64,000 nucleotides of DNA, from NCBI RefSeq assembly GCF_018861045.1, contig NZ_JAHKQJ010000007.1:830306-894305 (forward strand), in the 5' to 3' direction. The notes under the pieces were generated by a model that was given only the letters and a program-made list of their open reading frames with translations, was not told the DNA's origin and did not search any database. The DNA comes from Octadecabacter sp. B2R22. Lineage in GTDB: Bacteria > Pseudomonadota > Alphaproteobacteria > Rhodobacterales > Rhodobacteraceae. This document shows, in pieces, positions 1-8,865 of the stretch (position 1 is its first letter; every line of letters begins with the position of its first letter). A program made the position numbers and the translations under genes.

Positions 1-1
1 G

Positions 2-847
2 CTGTTCGGCGACGAAGGCAAGGATATGCTGGACGGCGGTGACGGCAACGACGTGCTGAACGGCGGCGGCTGGGTTGACGGGCTGTTTGGCGGCGACGGC
101 AACGACATCATTCGCGGCGGCAACAGCTCTGACATGATCGAAGGCGGCGCAGGCGATGACCTTGTGCGTGGCGGCACAGGCCATGACATCGTTCTCGGCG
201 GCGAAGGGTCTGACAGCGTGTTTGGTGGCGACGGCAACGATGTGATCGGGGCCTCTGCCCTGTTCAACCGCGAACTCACGGCCGACGACTATGAGCTGGC
301 CCGCTATGAAACGCCGGATGATGAGGACGGCGAACCCATCCTTGCAGACTGGGGCCTGTCGGGTGAAGACGACGGCGATGTCGCTGACATGTTGTCCGGT
401 GGCGCGGGTCACGACACGATCTTTATGGGCAACTCTGACGTAGCGCGTGGTGGCGACGGTGATGATAGCTTTGTCGTTGGCGACTGGATCGAAGAAGACA
501 CTTCAGCCGAGATCACGGACTTTGACCAGAAGGATGATGTGGTCATCGTCGCAGTTCAAAGCGAGGATGCCGTGGTAAGTAGCCAGATCGTTGATGGGGT
601 CGCACAAGTCCTGATCGATGGTGCTGTGGTTGCCAATCTTGCCGGTGATTTCGCAGATGACGCGGACCTTAGCGAAAACATCATCACGCAACTTTACGTG
701 CCACAAGAGGCACCGGTTGCTGAGGAAGAAGCTGTTGCTGAAGACGAAGCCCCAGCGGAAGACGAGGCCGTGGCCGAGGACGTCGTTGAGGAAACCGTTG
801 AGCAGACCATCGTTGAGGAACCCGTCCTCGAAGTGGTTACAGGCTAA
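2..847 (+). CDS. RTX-repeat calcium-binding secreted protein, C-terminal part
   Basis: The reading frame is open from the first bases, so the start lies upstream of the window; 281 residues are visible. The first 90 or so carry glycine/aspartate nonapeptides of the GGxGxDxxx type (for example GGDGNDVLNG and GGAGDDLVRG), which in the RTX/hemolysin-type family fold into a calcium-binding parallel beta roll. A further GGAGHDTIFMG block follows near residue 130, then a non-repetitive beta-rich segment. The last 50 residues are a very acidic tail built on Ala-Glu-Asp-Val units. RTX proteins usually leave by a type I secretion system with a C-terminal signal; no ABC/MFP exporter genes are next to it here. 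The substrate or adhesive role cannot be told from this fragment. Confidence 0.85.
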   Translation: MFGDEGKDMLDGGDGNDVLNGGGWVDGLFGGDGNDIIRGGNSSDMIEGGAGDDLVRGGTGHDIVLGGEGSDSVFGGDGNDVIGASALFNRELTADDYELARYETPDDEDGEPILADWGLSGEDDGDVADMLSGGAGHDTIFMGNSDVARGGDGDDSFVVGDWIEEDTSAEITDFDQKDDVVIVAVQSEDAVVSSQIVDGVAQVLIDGAVVANLAGDFADDADLSENIITQLYVPQEAPVAEEEAVAEDEAPAEDEAVAEDVVEETVEQTIVEEPVLEVVTG

Positions 848-876
848 ACAGCCCTGCCCTTTAGATGTGAAACGCT

Positions 877-1653
877 TTAGCGCCCCTCGTATTTCGCGGG
901 GCGCTTTTGCATGAAGGCCAATACGCCTTCTTGGAAATCGCGGGTTTTGCCACATTCCCCTTGGAGCTTGGCTTCAACTGCCAATTGTTCATCCAGAGTG
1001 TTTTCAAACGATCCACGAATGGCGGATTTCACGCGGGCATAAGCCGCCGTTGGCCCCGCCGCGAGATGCAGCGCGCGCTTGGCGACATGAGTGTCAAATT
1101 CAGCCAAGGGCACGGATTCATAGATCATGCCCCAATCCGCAGCTTGCCGCCCCGTGATTTTATCGCCAAACAGTGCCGCGCCCATTGCTTTGGCCGCACC
1201 CATTTGACGAGGCAACCAATAGGTCCCGCCTGCATCCGGGATCAGGCCAATGCGGGTGAACGCTTGGATGAAATAAGCCTCATCCGCCGCGATCACGACA
1301 TCAGCTGCCAACGCAAGGTTCGCCCCAGCGCCCGCCGCTGCGCCATGAACGGCGCAAATCGTCGGGATCGTACAATCAAAAATCGCGCGTAGCATCGGCA
1401 CGTATTCGTCTCGCAAGGTGCGTTCCAGATCAAGGCTCGTGGCATTGCCACCATCGCCAAGGTCTTGGCCTGAACAAAACGCATCCCCCGCACCGCCGAT
1501 GACCAACACACGCGCGTCGCTTTCGGCCACCTTAACAGCATGGGCAATTTCCGCCCGCATCTGAACATTCAATGCGTTCTTTGAGCGTGGCCGGTTCAGC
1601 GTCAGCGTTGCGACGTCGTTAGCGATCTCAAAGCGGATGGCGGAATAGTCCAT
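877..1653 (-). CDS. Enoyl-CoA hydratase/isomerase, PaaG-like
   Basis: A 258-residue crotonase-fold protein. The N-terminal strand region (VATLTLNRPRSKNALN), the oxyanion segment FCSGQDLGDGG around residue 60 and the PDAGGTYWLPRQMG segment around residue 140 match PaaG, the 1,2-epoxyphenylacetyl-CoA isomerase of phenylacetate breakdown. No other paa gene is near, so it may act more broadly as a 2,3-dehydroadipyl-CoA-type isomerase or another acyl-CoA hydratase. It is the last gene of the minus-strand run that includes ccmH, 79 bases downstream of that gene. Length is typical for the family. The family assignment is firm; the exact substrate is inference. Confidence 0.8.
   Translation of the reverse strand: MDYSAIRFEIANDVATLTLNRPRSKNALNVQMRAEIAHAVKVAESDARVLVIGGAGDAFCSGQDLGDGGNATSLDLERTLRDEYVPMLRAIFDCTIPTICAVHGAAAGAGANLALAADVVIAADEAYFIQAFTRIGLIPDAGGTYWLPRQMGAAKAMGAALFGDKITGRQAADWGMIYESVPLAEFDTHVAKRALHLAAGPTAAYARVKSAIRGSFENTLDEQLAVEAKLQGECGKTRDFQEGVLAFMQKRPAKYEGR
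879..908 (+). terminator. Rho-independent terminator of the RTX gene
   Basis: Perfect 8-bp stem (AGCGCCCC at 879-886 with GGGGCGCT at 898-905), 11-base loop, then TTTT. It overlaps the 3' end of the convergent PaaG-like gene, so the two transcription units meet here. Confidence 0.75.
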
Positions 1654-1732
1654 GAACGGCGTCCTTTGATGTTACATAAGCGCACTTTAGGCCCGCCAGC
1701 GATTGGCGAAACCCTAAACGCGACGTCAGAGC

Positions 1733-2179
1733 TTAGTCTTTTAGAATTTCTTCGAGGCGCTTTTGTTCGTCGTCCGACAAATCCTCGGGCACTGCCGCCT
1801 TTGAACGCGCCCGAACTGACCCCACAGCCACCCCACCTGCAAGCAGCAGCATGATCGGAGCAGCCAGCCACAACAGGATGTTTGCCCCGTCCGTGGTGGG
1901 TTTCAGCAGGATGTAATCGCCATAACGATCCACAAGAAACGCGATGGCTTGCTCGTCCGTGTCCCCGGCCACAAGCCGTTCGCGCAACAACAAACGCAGA
2001 TCGCGGGAAATACCGGCGTTGGATTCATCGATGCTTTCGTTGCGGCACACAGGGCAGCGTAGACCAGCGGACAAATCCCGTGCTCGCGTTTCGAGCGCCG
2101 GATCGTCTAACACTTCGTCCGGCTGCACCGCAGCCAAGGGCGCGGCGAGCAGACATAACACAAGGACAAGCCATCTCAT
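1733..2179 (-). CDS. ccmH: Cytochrome c maturation protein CcmH
   Basis: 148 residues: a cleavable N-terminal signal (residues 1-17), the redox motif LRCPVC (Cys42 and Cys45) facing the periplasm, and one membrane helix near residues 105-125. CcmH reduces apocytochrome c haem-binding cysteines and works with CcmF in haem ligation. This is the short form; no CcmI-like TPR extension is fused or adjacent. Its ATG overlaps the TGA of ccmF (2176-2179), showing translational coupling. Confidence 0.95.
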   Translation of the reverse strand: MRWLVLVLCLLAAPLAAVQPDEVLDDPALETRARDLSAGLRCPVCRNESIDESNAGISRDLRLLLRERLVAGDTDEQAIAFLVDRYGDYILLKPTTDGANILLWLAAPIMLLLAGGVAVGSVRARSKAAVPEDLSDDEQKRLEEILKD

Positions 2180-4221
2180 TCTGCAGGCACCCCTTGCGGT
2201 TTCGCTTTGGCGGCCCCCGCTGCCACGCGCAAACGGCGATCAGACAGGGAAATAAAGCCACCAATGGCCATCAAGATCGCGCCACCCCAAACCCAATTGG
2301 CAAAGGGTTTGATATAGGTTCGCGCCGCCCAACCGCCGCCCGTTTGCGGATCGCCCAGCACAACATAGACGTCACGCAACACACCGTTGCGAATGCCGGC
2401 TTCTGTGGTGGGCATGCTGGCCACGGGATAGATGCGTTTCTCAGGATACAGATGCCCGACGTCGCGGCCATTGCGCAGGACGGTAAAATCAGCGCGTTCA
2501 CCGTAGTAGTTCGGCCCATTCAGCGGGCCGACTTCGTTCAGGCGAATGGTGTGGATACCAACGTCCCACTGATCACCGACTTGGGCGACGCGAATGTCCT
2601 CGGTTTCCCACGCAAGAAGTGCGGCTACGGCGAACACTGTGATGCCAAGGCCTGAGTGTGCTGTAAATTTACCCCAGTCCGCCCGCGGCAGACGTGCAAG
2701 ACGACCAAGCCGAGAGCCAATGTCGCCTCGCCCCGTCCGCAGCCAGATGTCCATGGTTGCCCCACCAACAACCCAAACGCCCAAGACAACGCCAATCGGC
2801 CCCATCGCTGTGCGCCCTGTTTGCATGGCAAATGCCAAAGCACCGCAAGCAATCGCAAGAATGGCGACAGGTACCATGGATTTGACCGCACGCCCCAAAG
2901 AACCACGTTTCCACGCCAGAACCGCGCCAACAGGCAGGATGATCGCCAGCACCACCATGAACGGCGTGAAGGCGGCGTTAAAGAACGGCGGGCCAACAGA
3001 AACCTGTTCGGGCCTATCAAACAGACCCATGGCATAAAACGGGTTCTGCACCAGTGCCCCACCGAACTGCCACATGGATTTGCTGGACGCGAGTTCGATC
3101 AGTAAAGGCCATATGGTTCCAACAAAAACCACGAAACAGGACACCGCCAGCAGCACGTTGTTGGCAACCAATGCGGTTTCTCGACTGACGGTCGAAAACA
3201 CGCCTTTGGCTTCCATCGCGCTGGCACGAAGGGCGAACAACAACAATCCACCACCTGTAAAAATCGCCAAGATCGCAAGGATGAACACCCCACGTTCGGG
3301 ATCATTTGCAAAGGCGTGAACCGACGTCAAAACGCCTGAGCGCACAATGAACGTCCCAAGCAACGAGAATCCAAAGGCCAGAATGGCCAGCAGGATCGTC
3401 CAAGCCTTCAGGCTTTCGCGCTTTTCAACAACGATGGCAGAGTGAAGCAAAGCAGCCGCCAAAAGCCATGGCATAAAGCTCGCGTTTTCGACCGGATCCC
3501 AAAACCAGAAACCGCCCCAACCGAGTTCATAGTAAGCCCACCACGACCCGAGCGCGATGCCGATGGTCAGGAAGACCCAAGCAGCCAGCGTCCAAGGGCG
3601 CACCCAACGACCCCATGCGGCATCAACACGCCCCTCTAGAAGTGCTGCGATTGCAAAGGAAAACGCCATGCTTAGGCCCACATAACCGAGGTACAAAAAC
3701 GGCGGATGAAACGCGAGGCCTGGGTCCTGCAACAACGGGTTCAGATCACGCCCGTCAAAGGGTGGGAATTCCAGCCGCTCAAAAGGGTTCGAGGTGAAAA
3801 GGATAAAGCCGTAGAACGCGACACTTACAGCAGCCTGAACGCCCAAAACACGCGCCTTCAAGCTGGGTGGAAGGTTGCCGCCAAACAGGCTGGCACAAGC
3901 GCCAAACAACACGAGGATCAACAACCACAACAGCATGGACCCTTCGTGGTTTCCCCAAACACCAGACACTTTATAGAGCATCGGCTTGGCGGAATGACTG
4001 TTTGACGCGACAAGTTCGACCGAGAAATCGGACACCACAAACGCATAGGTCAGTGCTGCAAAACTGAAACTGACCAAGCCCAGTTGGATCACCGAGGCGG
4101 GGTCCGCCAAGGACATCCACCCACGCCAGCCCTTATGGGCCCCTATCAGTGGCACTACCATTTGCACGACCCCCACAAGGGCCGCAAGAATCAACGCGAA
4201 ATGTCCGAGTTCAATAATCAT
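2176..4221 (-). CDS. ccmF: Haem lyase subunit CcmF
   Basis: 681 residues with many membrane helices. The haem-handling tryptophan-rich segment WGGFWFWDPVEN lies around residue 235, followed by the conserved NNVLL and periplasmic histidine regions of the CcmF/CycK family. CcmF joins haem from holo-CcmE to apocytochrome c in the periplasm. The start at 4221 (MIIELGHFAL) is chosen because it begins directly at the first helix; a longer frame to 4260 adds 13 residues without homology-like character. It follows the holin gene by 66 bases and is coupled to ccmH by an ATGA overlap. Confidence 0.95.
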   Translation of the reverse strand: MIIELGHFALILAALVGVVQMVVPLIGAHKGWRGWMSLADPASVIQLGLVSFSFAALTYAFVVSDFSVELVASNSHSAKPMLYKVSGVWGNHEGSMLLWLLILVLFGACASLFGGNLPPSLKARVLGVQAAVSVAFYGFILFTSNPFERLEFPPFDGRDLNPLLQDPGLAFHPPFLYLGYVGLSMAFSFAIAALLEGRVDAAWGRWVRPWTLAAWVFLTIGIALGSWWAYYELGWGGFWFWDPVENASFMPWLLAAALLHSAIVVEKRESLKAWTILLAILAFGFSLLGTFIVRSGVLTSVHAFANDPERGVFILAILAIFTGGGLLLFALRASAMEAKGVFSTVSRETALVANNVLLAVSCFVVFVGTIWPLLIELASSKSMWQFGGALVQNPFYAMGLFDRPEQVSVGPPFFNAAFTPFMVVLAIILPVGAVLAWKRGSLGRAVKSMVPVAILAIACGALAFAMQTGRTAMGPIGVVLGVWVVGGATMDIWLRTGRGDIGSRLGRLARLPRADWGKFTAHSGLGITVFAVAALLAWETEDIRVAQVGDQWDVGIHTIRLNEVGPLNGPNYYGERADFTVLRNGRDVGHLYPEKRIYPVASMPTTEAGIRNGVLRDVYVVLGDPQTGGGWAARTYIKPFANWVWGGAILMAIGGFISLSDRRLRVAAGAAKAKPQGVPAE

Positions 4222-4287
4222 GGGCGCAGTATAGACACCGCACCCGCGCCCGCCAGTCAAACCATCGTGCGCCCGATGGACGAAACG

Positions 4288-4863
4288 TCACGGTCGGCCG
4301 GTGCTCCACGCATCTAGGGCTGGATTGTCCTGCGGCCTGGTCGCCAGTTCAGTAGCCAAGGCGGATGGGGCCGCATCCGCCACTTGCGGCGTATCTGCAC
4401 GCAAAATGTCCAATTGTTGGGTATTGGCGATCACTGTAGGGACCCGCGCAAGCGTTTGCGCGATAGAACGTTGGAAGTCTTGACTATGAGCCTGATGACG
4501 TGCGCCAAAATAAAAACTGACGATGGCCCCCATGAGCCACCATAAAGGGTCCGGCACCAGCGATATCCCCTGCATCCGGCTGGCAAACCAGATCGGGTCC
4601 ACCATCGCGACGATGAACAATCCGATCGTTCCAAACGCCAGTAAGGGGCGCGGCAGCCGGTTCAGCCCATCCATCAACCGATCAAACACCCCCACTCGGC
4701 GCACTGCAAATTCCGACGCGAATTGCTGCATGGCTTGCTCTTTGACGGAGGCATCACGCGCCGCGCCGCTTTCGGCGTTTTCGCGAAACACTTCGGCCGT
4801 TTCCACGATCACATTGCGCCCGTCCCCGAACACGCCTGTAAAAACACGCTCAATTAGACCCAT
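4288..4863 (-). CDS. Holin family protein (GTA-type 3-TM holin)
   Basis: 191 residues from ATG at 4863 (MGLIERVFTGVFGDG). An amphipathic N-terminal half is followed by hydrophobic segments around residues 70-90 (LLAFGTIGLFIVAMVDPIWF) and 100-120 (WWLMGAIVSFYFGAR), then a hydrophilic alanine-rich tail. This matches the Holin_3TMs family that includes the holin of the Rhodobacter capsulatus gene transfer agent lysis locus (rcc00556). Its start codon overlaps the end of the endolysin gene by 10 bases. A longer frame to 4941 would lie within the endolysin gene and is rejected. Function is inferred from family and pairing. Confidence 0.85.
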   Translation of the reverse strand: MGLIERVFTGVFGDGRNVIVETAEVFRENAESGAARDASVKEQAMQQFASEFAVRRVGVFDRLMDGLNRLPRPLLAFGTIGLFIVAMVDPIWFASRMQGISLVPDPLWWLMGAIVSFYFGARHQAHSQDFQRSIAQTLARVPTVIANTQQLDILRADTPQVADAAPSALATELATRPQDNPALDAWSTGRP

Positions 4864-5465
4864 TGTGCGGTCCTTTCGCGGTGCTGCGCGTCGCTCAGAT
4901 GGTAGCGCGGCGAAATGAATTCTTCTGCGCGGATGATCCAACCACCCTTCCCGCCATCCCGCCGGCGCGCATATTTCCGGCTTGCTGGGCGGGTATCGGC
5001 CAAGGCGTAATAGTAGTTCCGCCGCGCGATCCCATAGGCATCAACGAAGTGATCTGGCGCAGCGGCCATGCCCTGTTGTGTCGCGGCGATGGTCTGCGGG
5101 CCGATCACACTGTCCGCGACAACTTGGATGCGCATGTCTTGCAGCAGGCGTTGCAAAATCCGTACCGCGTTGGCACCTGCATTCACATACATATCAAAAA
5201 CCGTTGCGTGCAAAGGCGTTGGCAAGGCGGCAATCCGTGGACGGTCAAAATAATGATCCACAAAGATCGAAACCGCCTGATCCTGGCTTAATACGCGCAC
5301 ATCGTTCTCGGTCACAGCGCCGTCACGGTCCAGATCGAGGCCAAGCCTGCGCATTGTATGGATTGTCACGCCGTGGTTTGTGGCCCCACCCGGATCATCG
5401 GGGTCGTTCACATAACCACCTTCACGGGCAACGATATCTCTCGCGATTTGTTGGACGTCGTGCAT
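4854..5465 (-). CDS. Holin-associated N-acetylmuramidase (GH108 endolysin)
   Basis: 203 residues. The glycoside hydrolase family 108 signature EGGYVNDPDDPGGATNHG starts at Glu15, the expected catalytic acid, and a C-terminal peptidoglycan-binding-like half (VADSVIGPQTIAA) follows. Enzymes of this group cleave the glycan backbone of peptidoglycan and need a holin to reach it; no signal peptide is visible. The homologous pair in Rhodobacter capsulatus (rcc00555/rcc00556) releases gene transfer agent particles by lysis. A strong ribosome binding site (GAGGAG) precedes the ATG. It sits between ccmE and ccmF. Confidence 0.88.
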   Translation of the reverse strand: MHDVQQIARDIVAREGGYVNDPDDPGGATNHGVTIHTMRRLGLDLDRDGAVTENDVRVLSQDQAVSIFVDHYFDRPRIAALPTPLHATVFDMYVNAGANAVRILQRLLQDMRIQVVADSVIGPQTIAATQQGMAAAPDHFVDAYGIARRNYYYALADTRPASRKYARRRDGGKGGWIIRAEEFISPRYHLSDAQHRERTAQWV

Positions 5466-5543
5466 GTCTTCTCCTCTGGAAATAGGAAAAGACTGCCGAG
5501 ATTTGGTTAACCGCCCATGGCGGCACCGTCCGTTGCGCGTGGG

Positions 5544-6011
5544 CTAAGTGTTGGTGTCGCCTGTCTCAACAGTGTCGCAGTAATTTTGTTGTTCATGCAT
5601 GTTTTCAACTTCGGCAGGCATGTAGGTTTCGTCATGTTTTGCCAGAATTTCAACGGCTTGGAATGTGCCATCAATGTAATGACCCTGACCGACCATGCCC
5701 TGACCTTCTTCAAACAGGCTTGGCAAAATGCCGTCAAACGTGACTGGCACAGCCGAGAAACAGTCGGTCACGACAAAGGACACCACGGTGCCTTCGCCGC
5801 GCACGATGGACCCAGATTGAACCATCCCGCCAATGCGGAACAATTCACTCTCAATCGGTGGCGTTTCGACCACTTCCGTCGGCGATCGGAAATATTGAAA
5901 CGCGTCCTTAGGCATAAGAACGAGGATAGCAAAGACACCGCCCAAGGCGAGAAATGCAACCCCAAGCACTTGTTTTCTGCGTGTTTTCTTAAGATTCTTA
6001 AAACCAGCCAT
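5544..6011 (-). CDS. ccmE: Cytochrome c-type biogenesis haem chaperone CcmE
   Basis: 155 residues: a basic N-terminus, one signal-anchor helix (about 14-33) and a periplasmic OB-fold domain. The haem-binding motif LAKHDETYMP is intact, with His126 as the covalent haem ligand and Tyr130 as the axial ligand. CcmE carries haem from CcmABCD to the CcmF/CcmH ligation complex. The gene starts 9 bases after argC, and ccmF is separated from it by the endolysin-holin pair. ccmABCDG are not in this window. Confidence 0.95.
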   Translation of the reverse strand: MAGFKNLKKTRRKQVLGVAFLALGGVFAILVLMPKDAFQYFRSPTEVVETPPIESELFRIGGMVQSGSIVRGEGTVVSFVVTDCFSAVPVTFDGILPSLFEEGQGMVGQGHYIDGTFQAVEILAKHDETYMPAEVENMHEQQNYCDTVETGDTNT

Positions 6012-6020
6012 GTGCCACCC

Positions 6021-7049
6021 CTATGGAAACAGCGGAGCCATCATCAGCCCCTCGGTCTCTGGTAGACCTAACATTAGATTTGCGTTCTGCAAGGCTTGCC
6101 CGCTTGATCCTTTGGTGAGGTTATCAAGCGCTGCGATCACAATCGCACGTCCGTCGCGCCGATCCGCAACCACGCCCACGTGGCAAAAATTACTGCCGCG
6201 AATGTGGCGAATGCTTGGGTGTTCCCCAAACGGAAGCATCTCGATGAACGGCTCATCGATGTAGGCATTTTCCAACGTCTTATGAATGATTTGCGCATCA
6301 CCCTTAACGTAAACCGTCGCCAGAATACCGCGGTTCGCAGGGATCAGGTGCGGCGTAAACTGCACCTCAACAGGCCGCCCTGCCAGTGCCGAAAACTCCT
6401 GATCGAACTCACCCAAATGGCGATGAGTGCTGCCTACCGCATAGGCATGTGCGCCCTCAGACAGTTCGGCATGTAGCAAGTTTTCCTTCAACGACCGCCC
6501 TGCACCAGACACCGCACAGGCGAGGTCCAAGATGATTTCATCCAGATCAATCACCCCAGCCGAAATCAAAGGCCGCAAGGCAAACTGCCCTGTCGCGGCG
6601 TTGCAGCCCGTGCCCGCCACCAAACGCGCGCCCGCAATTTCATCGCGGTAAAACTCGGTGAGGCCATAGACCGCCTCTTTTTGCATCTCAATTGCGCTAT
6701 GCGGGTTGCCGTACCATTTTTCATAAGCCGCAGGGTCACGCAGCCGGAAGTCCGCGCTCAGATCAACGATCTTTAACGTCTTAGGCAGCTTTGAAATCAC
6801 CTCTTGGCTGGTCTTGTGTGGCAACGCACAAAACGCAAGGTCAATGCCGTCAAAGTTCACATCATCAATCGTTGTGAGAACCGGCAAATCAAGGTGGCGC
6901 AGATGTGGAAACACCTGAGCCATGCTTTGCCCTGCTTTGGAATTGCCGGACAGTGCCGCGATTTCAATCGACGGGTGGCCAGAGATCAACCGGACGAGTT
7001 CTGCGCCTGTGTATCCAGACGCGCCAAGAATGGCGATTTTATAGGTCAT
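6021..7049 (-). CDS. argC: N-acetyl-gamma-glutamyl-phosphate reductase
   Basis: 342 residues. The NADP-binding motif [12 protein letters not shown] is at the N-terminus and the catalytic cysteine sits in [12 protein letters not shown] around residue 145. The enzyme reduces N-acetylglutamyl phosphate to the semialdehyde, the third step of arginine synthesis, in the cytosol. Start 7049 is preferred over 7091 because AAGGA lies 8 bases before it and the protein then begins at the usual [15 protein letters not shown]. It lies between murI and ccmE in the same direction. Confidence 0.95.
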   Translation of the reverse strand: MTYKIAILGASGYTGAELVRLISGHPSIEIAALSGNSKAGQSMAQVFPHLRHLDLPVLTTIDDVNFDGIDLAFCALPHKTSQEVISKLPKTLKIVDLSADFRLRDPAAYEKWYGNPHSAIEMQKEAVYGLTEFYRDEIAGARLVAGTGCNAATGQFALRPLISAGVIDLDEIILDLACAVSGAGRSLKENLLHAELSEGAHAYAVGSTHRHLGEFDQEFSALAGRPVEVQFTPHLIPANRGILATVYVKGDAQIIHKTLENAYIDEPFIEMLPFGEHPSIRHIRGSNFCHVGVVADRRDGRAIVIAALDNLTKGSSGQALQNANLMLGLPETEGLMMAPLFP

Positions 7050-7102
7050 TTTAGTATCCTTGCGCGACATGTTCGCGCTGTTGTCGTTCACATAAAGGGA
7101 AA

Positions 7103-7912
7103 TTAGGCCGCTTCAAATGTGATCTGTCGTCGCAGGAATTGTGTTGCACGATCGCTGACCCGTTTTGGATCGCCAGAGGTCAGGAAACCGCCCTCTCCGC
7201 CGCCGATCATTTCGGGGCGACGGCCAAGGTAATCTGCAAGGCTCTCGGCAACGAGATTGGCTTGTGAGAACACTTTTACGTCCTCACCCAATGCCGCCTG
7301 AAACTGGTCCTGCATCAAGGGGTAGTGCGTGCAGCCCAGAATGGCCGCGTCTGGCGTTGGCATCTTGCGTTTCAATGCATCCACATGGCTGTTCACCAGG
7401 GCTTCTGCCAAAATCATATCACCGTCCTCAATCGCATCTACAACACCGCCACAAGCCTGTGCTTCGACGTCAACGCCAATCGCTCGAAACGCCAGTTCCC
7501 GTTGGAACGCCCGTGACGAAACCGTCGCCGGCGTTGCAAACAACGCCACATGTTTAACATCAACTTCACGTGGCGGGGAATTGTCCCCCCAAGACCGTTC
7601 GGTCAAAGCCTCAATAAGCGGAACAAAAACACCCAGCACGCGTTTGCCGTCTGGAATCCAGGATTCCTGCATACGCCGCAGTGCGGCCGCAGACGCGGTG
7701 TTACAGGCAAGGATCACAAGATCACACTCTGCATCAAACAGCGCCTGTGTGGCCTTTGTTGTCAGATCATAAATATCATCTGACGTGCGCACACCATAAG
7801 GCGCATGGGCGCTGTCGGCGTAATAAACGAATGGCACATCCGGAAGACGCTTTTGTACGGCGTCCAAAACGGTCAACCCACCGAGCCCACTATCGAAAAT
7901 CCCAACGGCCAT
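7103..7912 (-). CDS. murI: Glutamate racemase
   Basis: 269 residues. Family motifs are complete: [12 protein letters not shown] at the N-terminus, the first catalytic cysteine in ILACNTASA around residue 73, and the second in LGCTHYPL around residue 190. It makes D-glutamate for peptidoglycan precursors in the cytosol. Its ATG overlaps by one base the stop codon of the upstream acyltransferase, so the two are probably translated together. Confidence 0.94.
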   Translation of the reverse strand: MAVGIFDSGLGGLTVLDAVQKRLPDVPFVYYADSAHAPYGVRTSDDIYDLTTKATQALFDAECDLVILACNTASAAALRRMQESWIPDGKRVLGVFVPLIEALTERSWGDNSPPREVDVKHVALFATPATVSSRAFQRELAFRAIGVDVEAQACGGVVDAIEDGDMILAEALVNSHVDALKRKMPTPDAAILGCTHYPLMQDQFQAALGEDVKVFSQANLVAESLADYLGRRPEMIGGGEGGFLTSGDPKRVSDRATQFLRRQITFEAA

Positions 7913-8802
7913 TACGACTTTTCCTTACGTTTATATTTCGCATCAAATTCATGCCCCAACACGTCTGTCGCTAAGGGGTTAGGTGACAGCTCATACGTCG
8001 CTTTGCGCAAGAAATCCATGCAGGCTGTTGCATCTGATTTATAGGGTTCCAAATCCGCCACGGGAATAGGTTTGCCAATCACAACACAGACGTCGGACCC
8101 AACGCGCGCTTTGAATTCGCGCACCAAAAGCCCCATCCGCAATGTGGTGTGCAAATGGCTGGCCAATTGAAACGCACGGCTATTGGTGCCTTCAAAGAAA
8201 ACAGGCACGACAACAGCGTCACTTTTGGCAACCATCTTGGCCGTAAAATTACGCCACTGCGGGTCCATCGGCTTGGAAAACGGCCGAGCAGAGGTGCTGA
8301 CGGTTCCACCGGGAAAAACCCCAACCGCCCCGCCCGCACCCAGATACCTGAGCGCCTCTTTGCGGGTGTCCAGATTCAGTTTGGCCGCCTCTTTGGTTTC
8401 ATCAAAGGACACGGGCAAAACGACCCGCGCCAGATCAGGCGATTTGCGAAACACAGAATTGGCAAGGATCTTGAAATCACCGCCGCGCCGTTCAGACAGG
8501 ATACGGCCCAACGTCATGCCATCCAAAATTCCGTAGGGGTGGTTGGCAACTACGATCAAGGGCCCGTCTTCGGGAATAGTCTCAAGCGATCCACCAATGA
8601 CCTTGATGTTAATCTTGTAGCGCTCAGTCATTACGCGCCAAAAATCAGCGCCATTGGCGACTTCGGCGTCATACCCACGCGCCTTGCGGATCAGCCGCAA
8701 ACGACCCGTCGCGTTCTCCATCACGCGGATCAAAGCCCGCCCGCGCCGTGTGGCAGCGGAATGAGCATAGGAAATATCACGGGCAATTTCGTTCTTGGGC
8801 AT
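7912..8802 (-). CDS. Lysophospholipid acyltransferase family protein (PlsC-like)
   Basis: 296 residues of the glycerophospholipid acyltransferase fold. The acceptor motif reads NHPYGILDG, with five residues between His and Asp rather than four, as in the hemolysin-associated or putative-hemolysin branch of the family. A FPGGTVS segment takes the place of the usual EGT block. It probably transfers an acyl chain in membrane or ornithine-lipid synthesis at the inner membrane face. First gene of the run toward murI, overlapping it by one base. The acyl acceptor is unknown. Confidence 0.82.
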   Translation of the reverse strand: MPKNEIARDISYAHSAATRRGRALIRVMENATGRLRLIRKARGYDAEVANGADFWRVMTERYKINIKVIGGSLETIPEDGPLIVVANHPYGILDGMTLGRILSERRGGDFKILANSVFRKSPDLARVVLPVSFDETKEAAKLNLDTRKEALRYLGAGGAVGVFPGGTVSTSARPFSKPMDPQWRNFTAKMVAKSDAVVVPVFFEGTNSRAFQLASHLHTTLRMGLLVREFKARVGSDVCVVIGKPIPVADLEPYKSDATACMDFLRKATYELSPNPLATDVLGHEFDAKYKRKEKS

Positions 8803-8865
8803 ATTATCCGTCGCAGAATGGCTTGCGCCTAAGTAAGCGGTGCGCAGAAGGATTTCCAGCGAAAG

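Noticed and set aside
503-955. 150-residue minus-strand frame opposite the RTX gene end
   Set aside because: Antisense of a repeat-rich coding region and over the terminator; no protein-like pattern.
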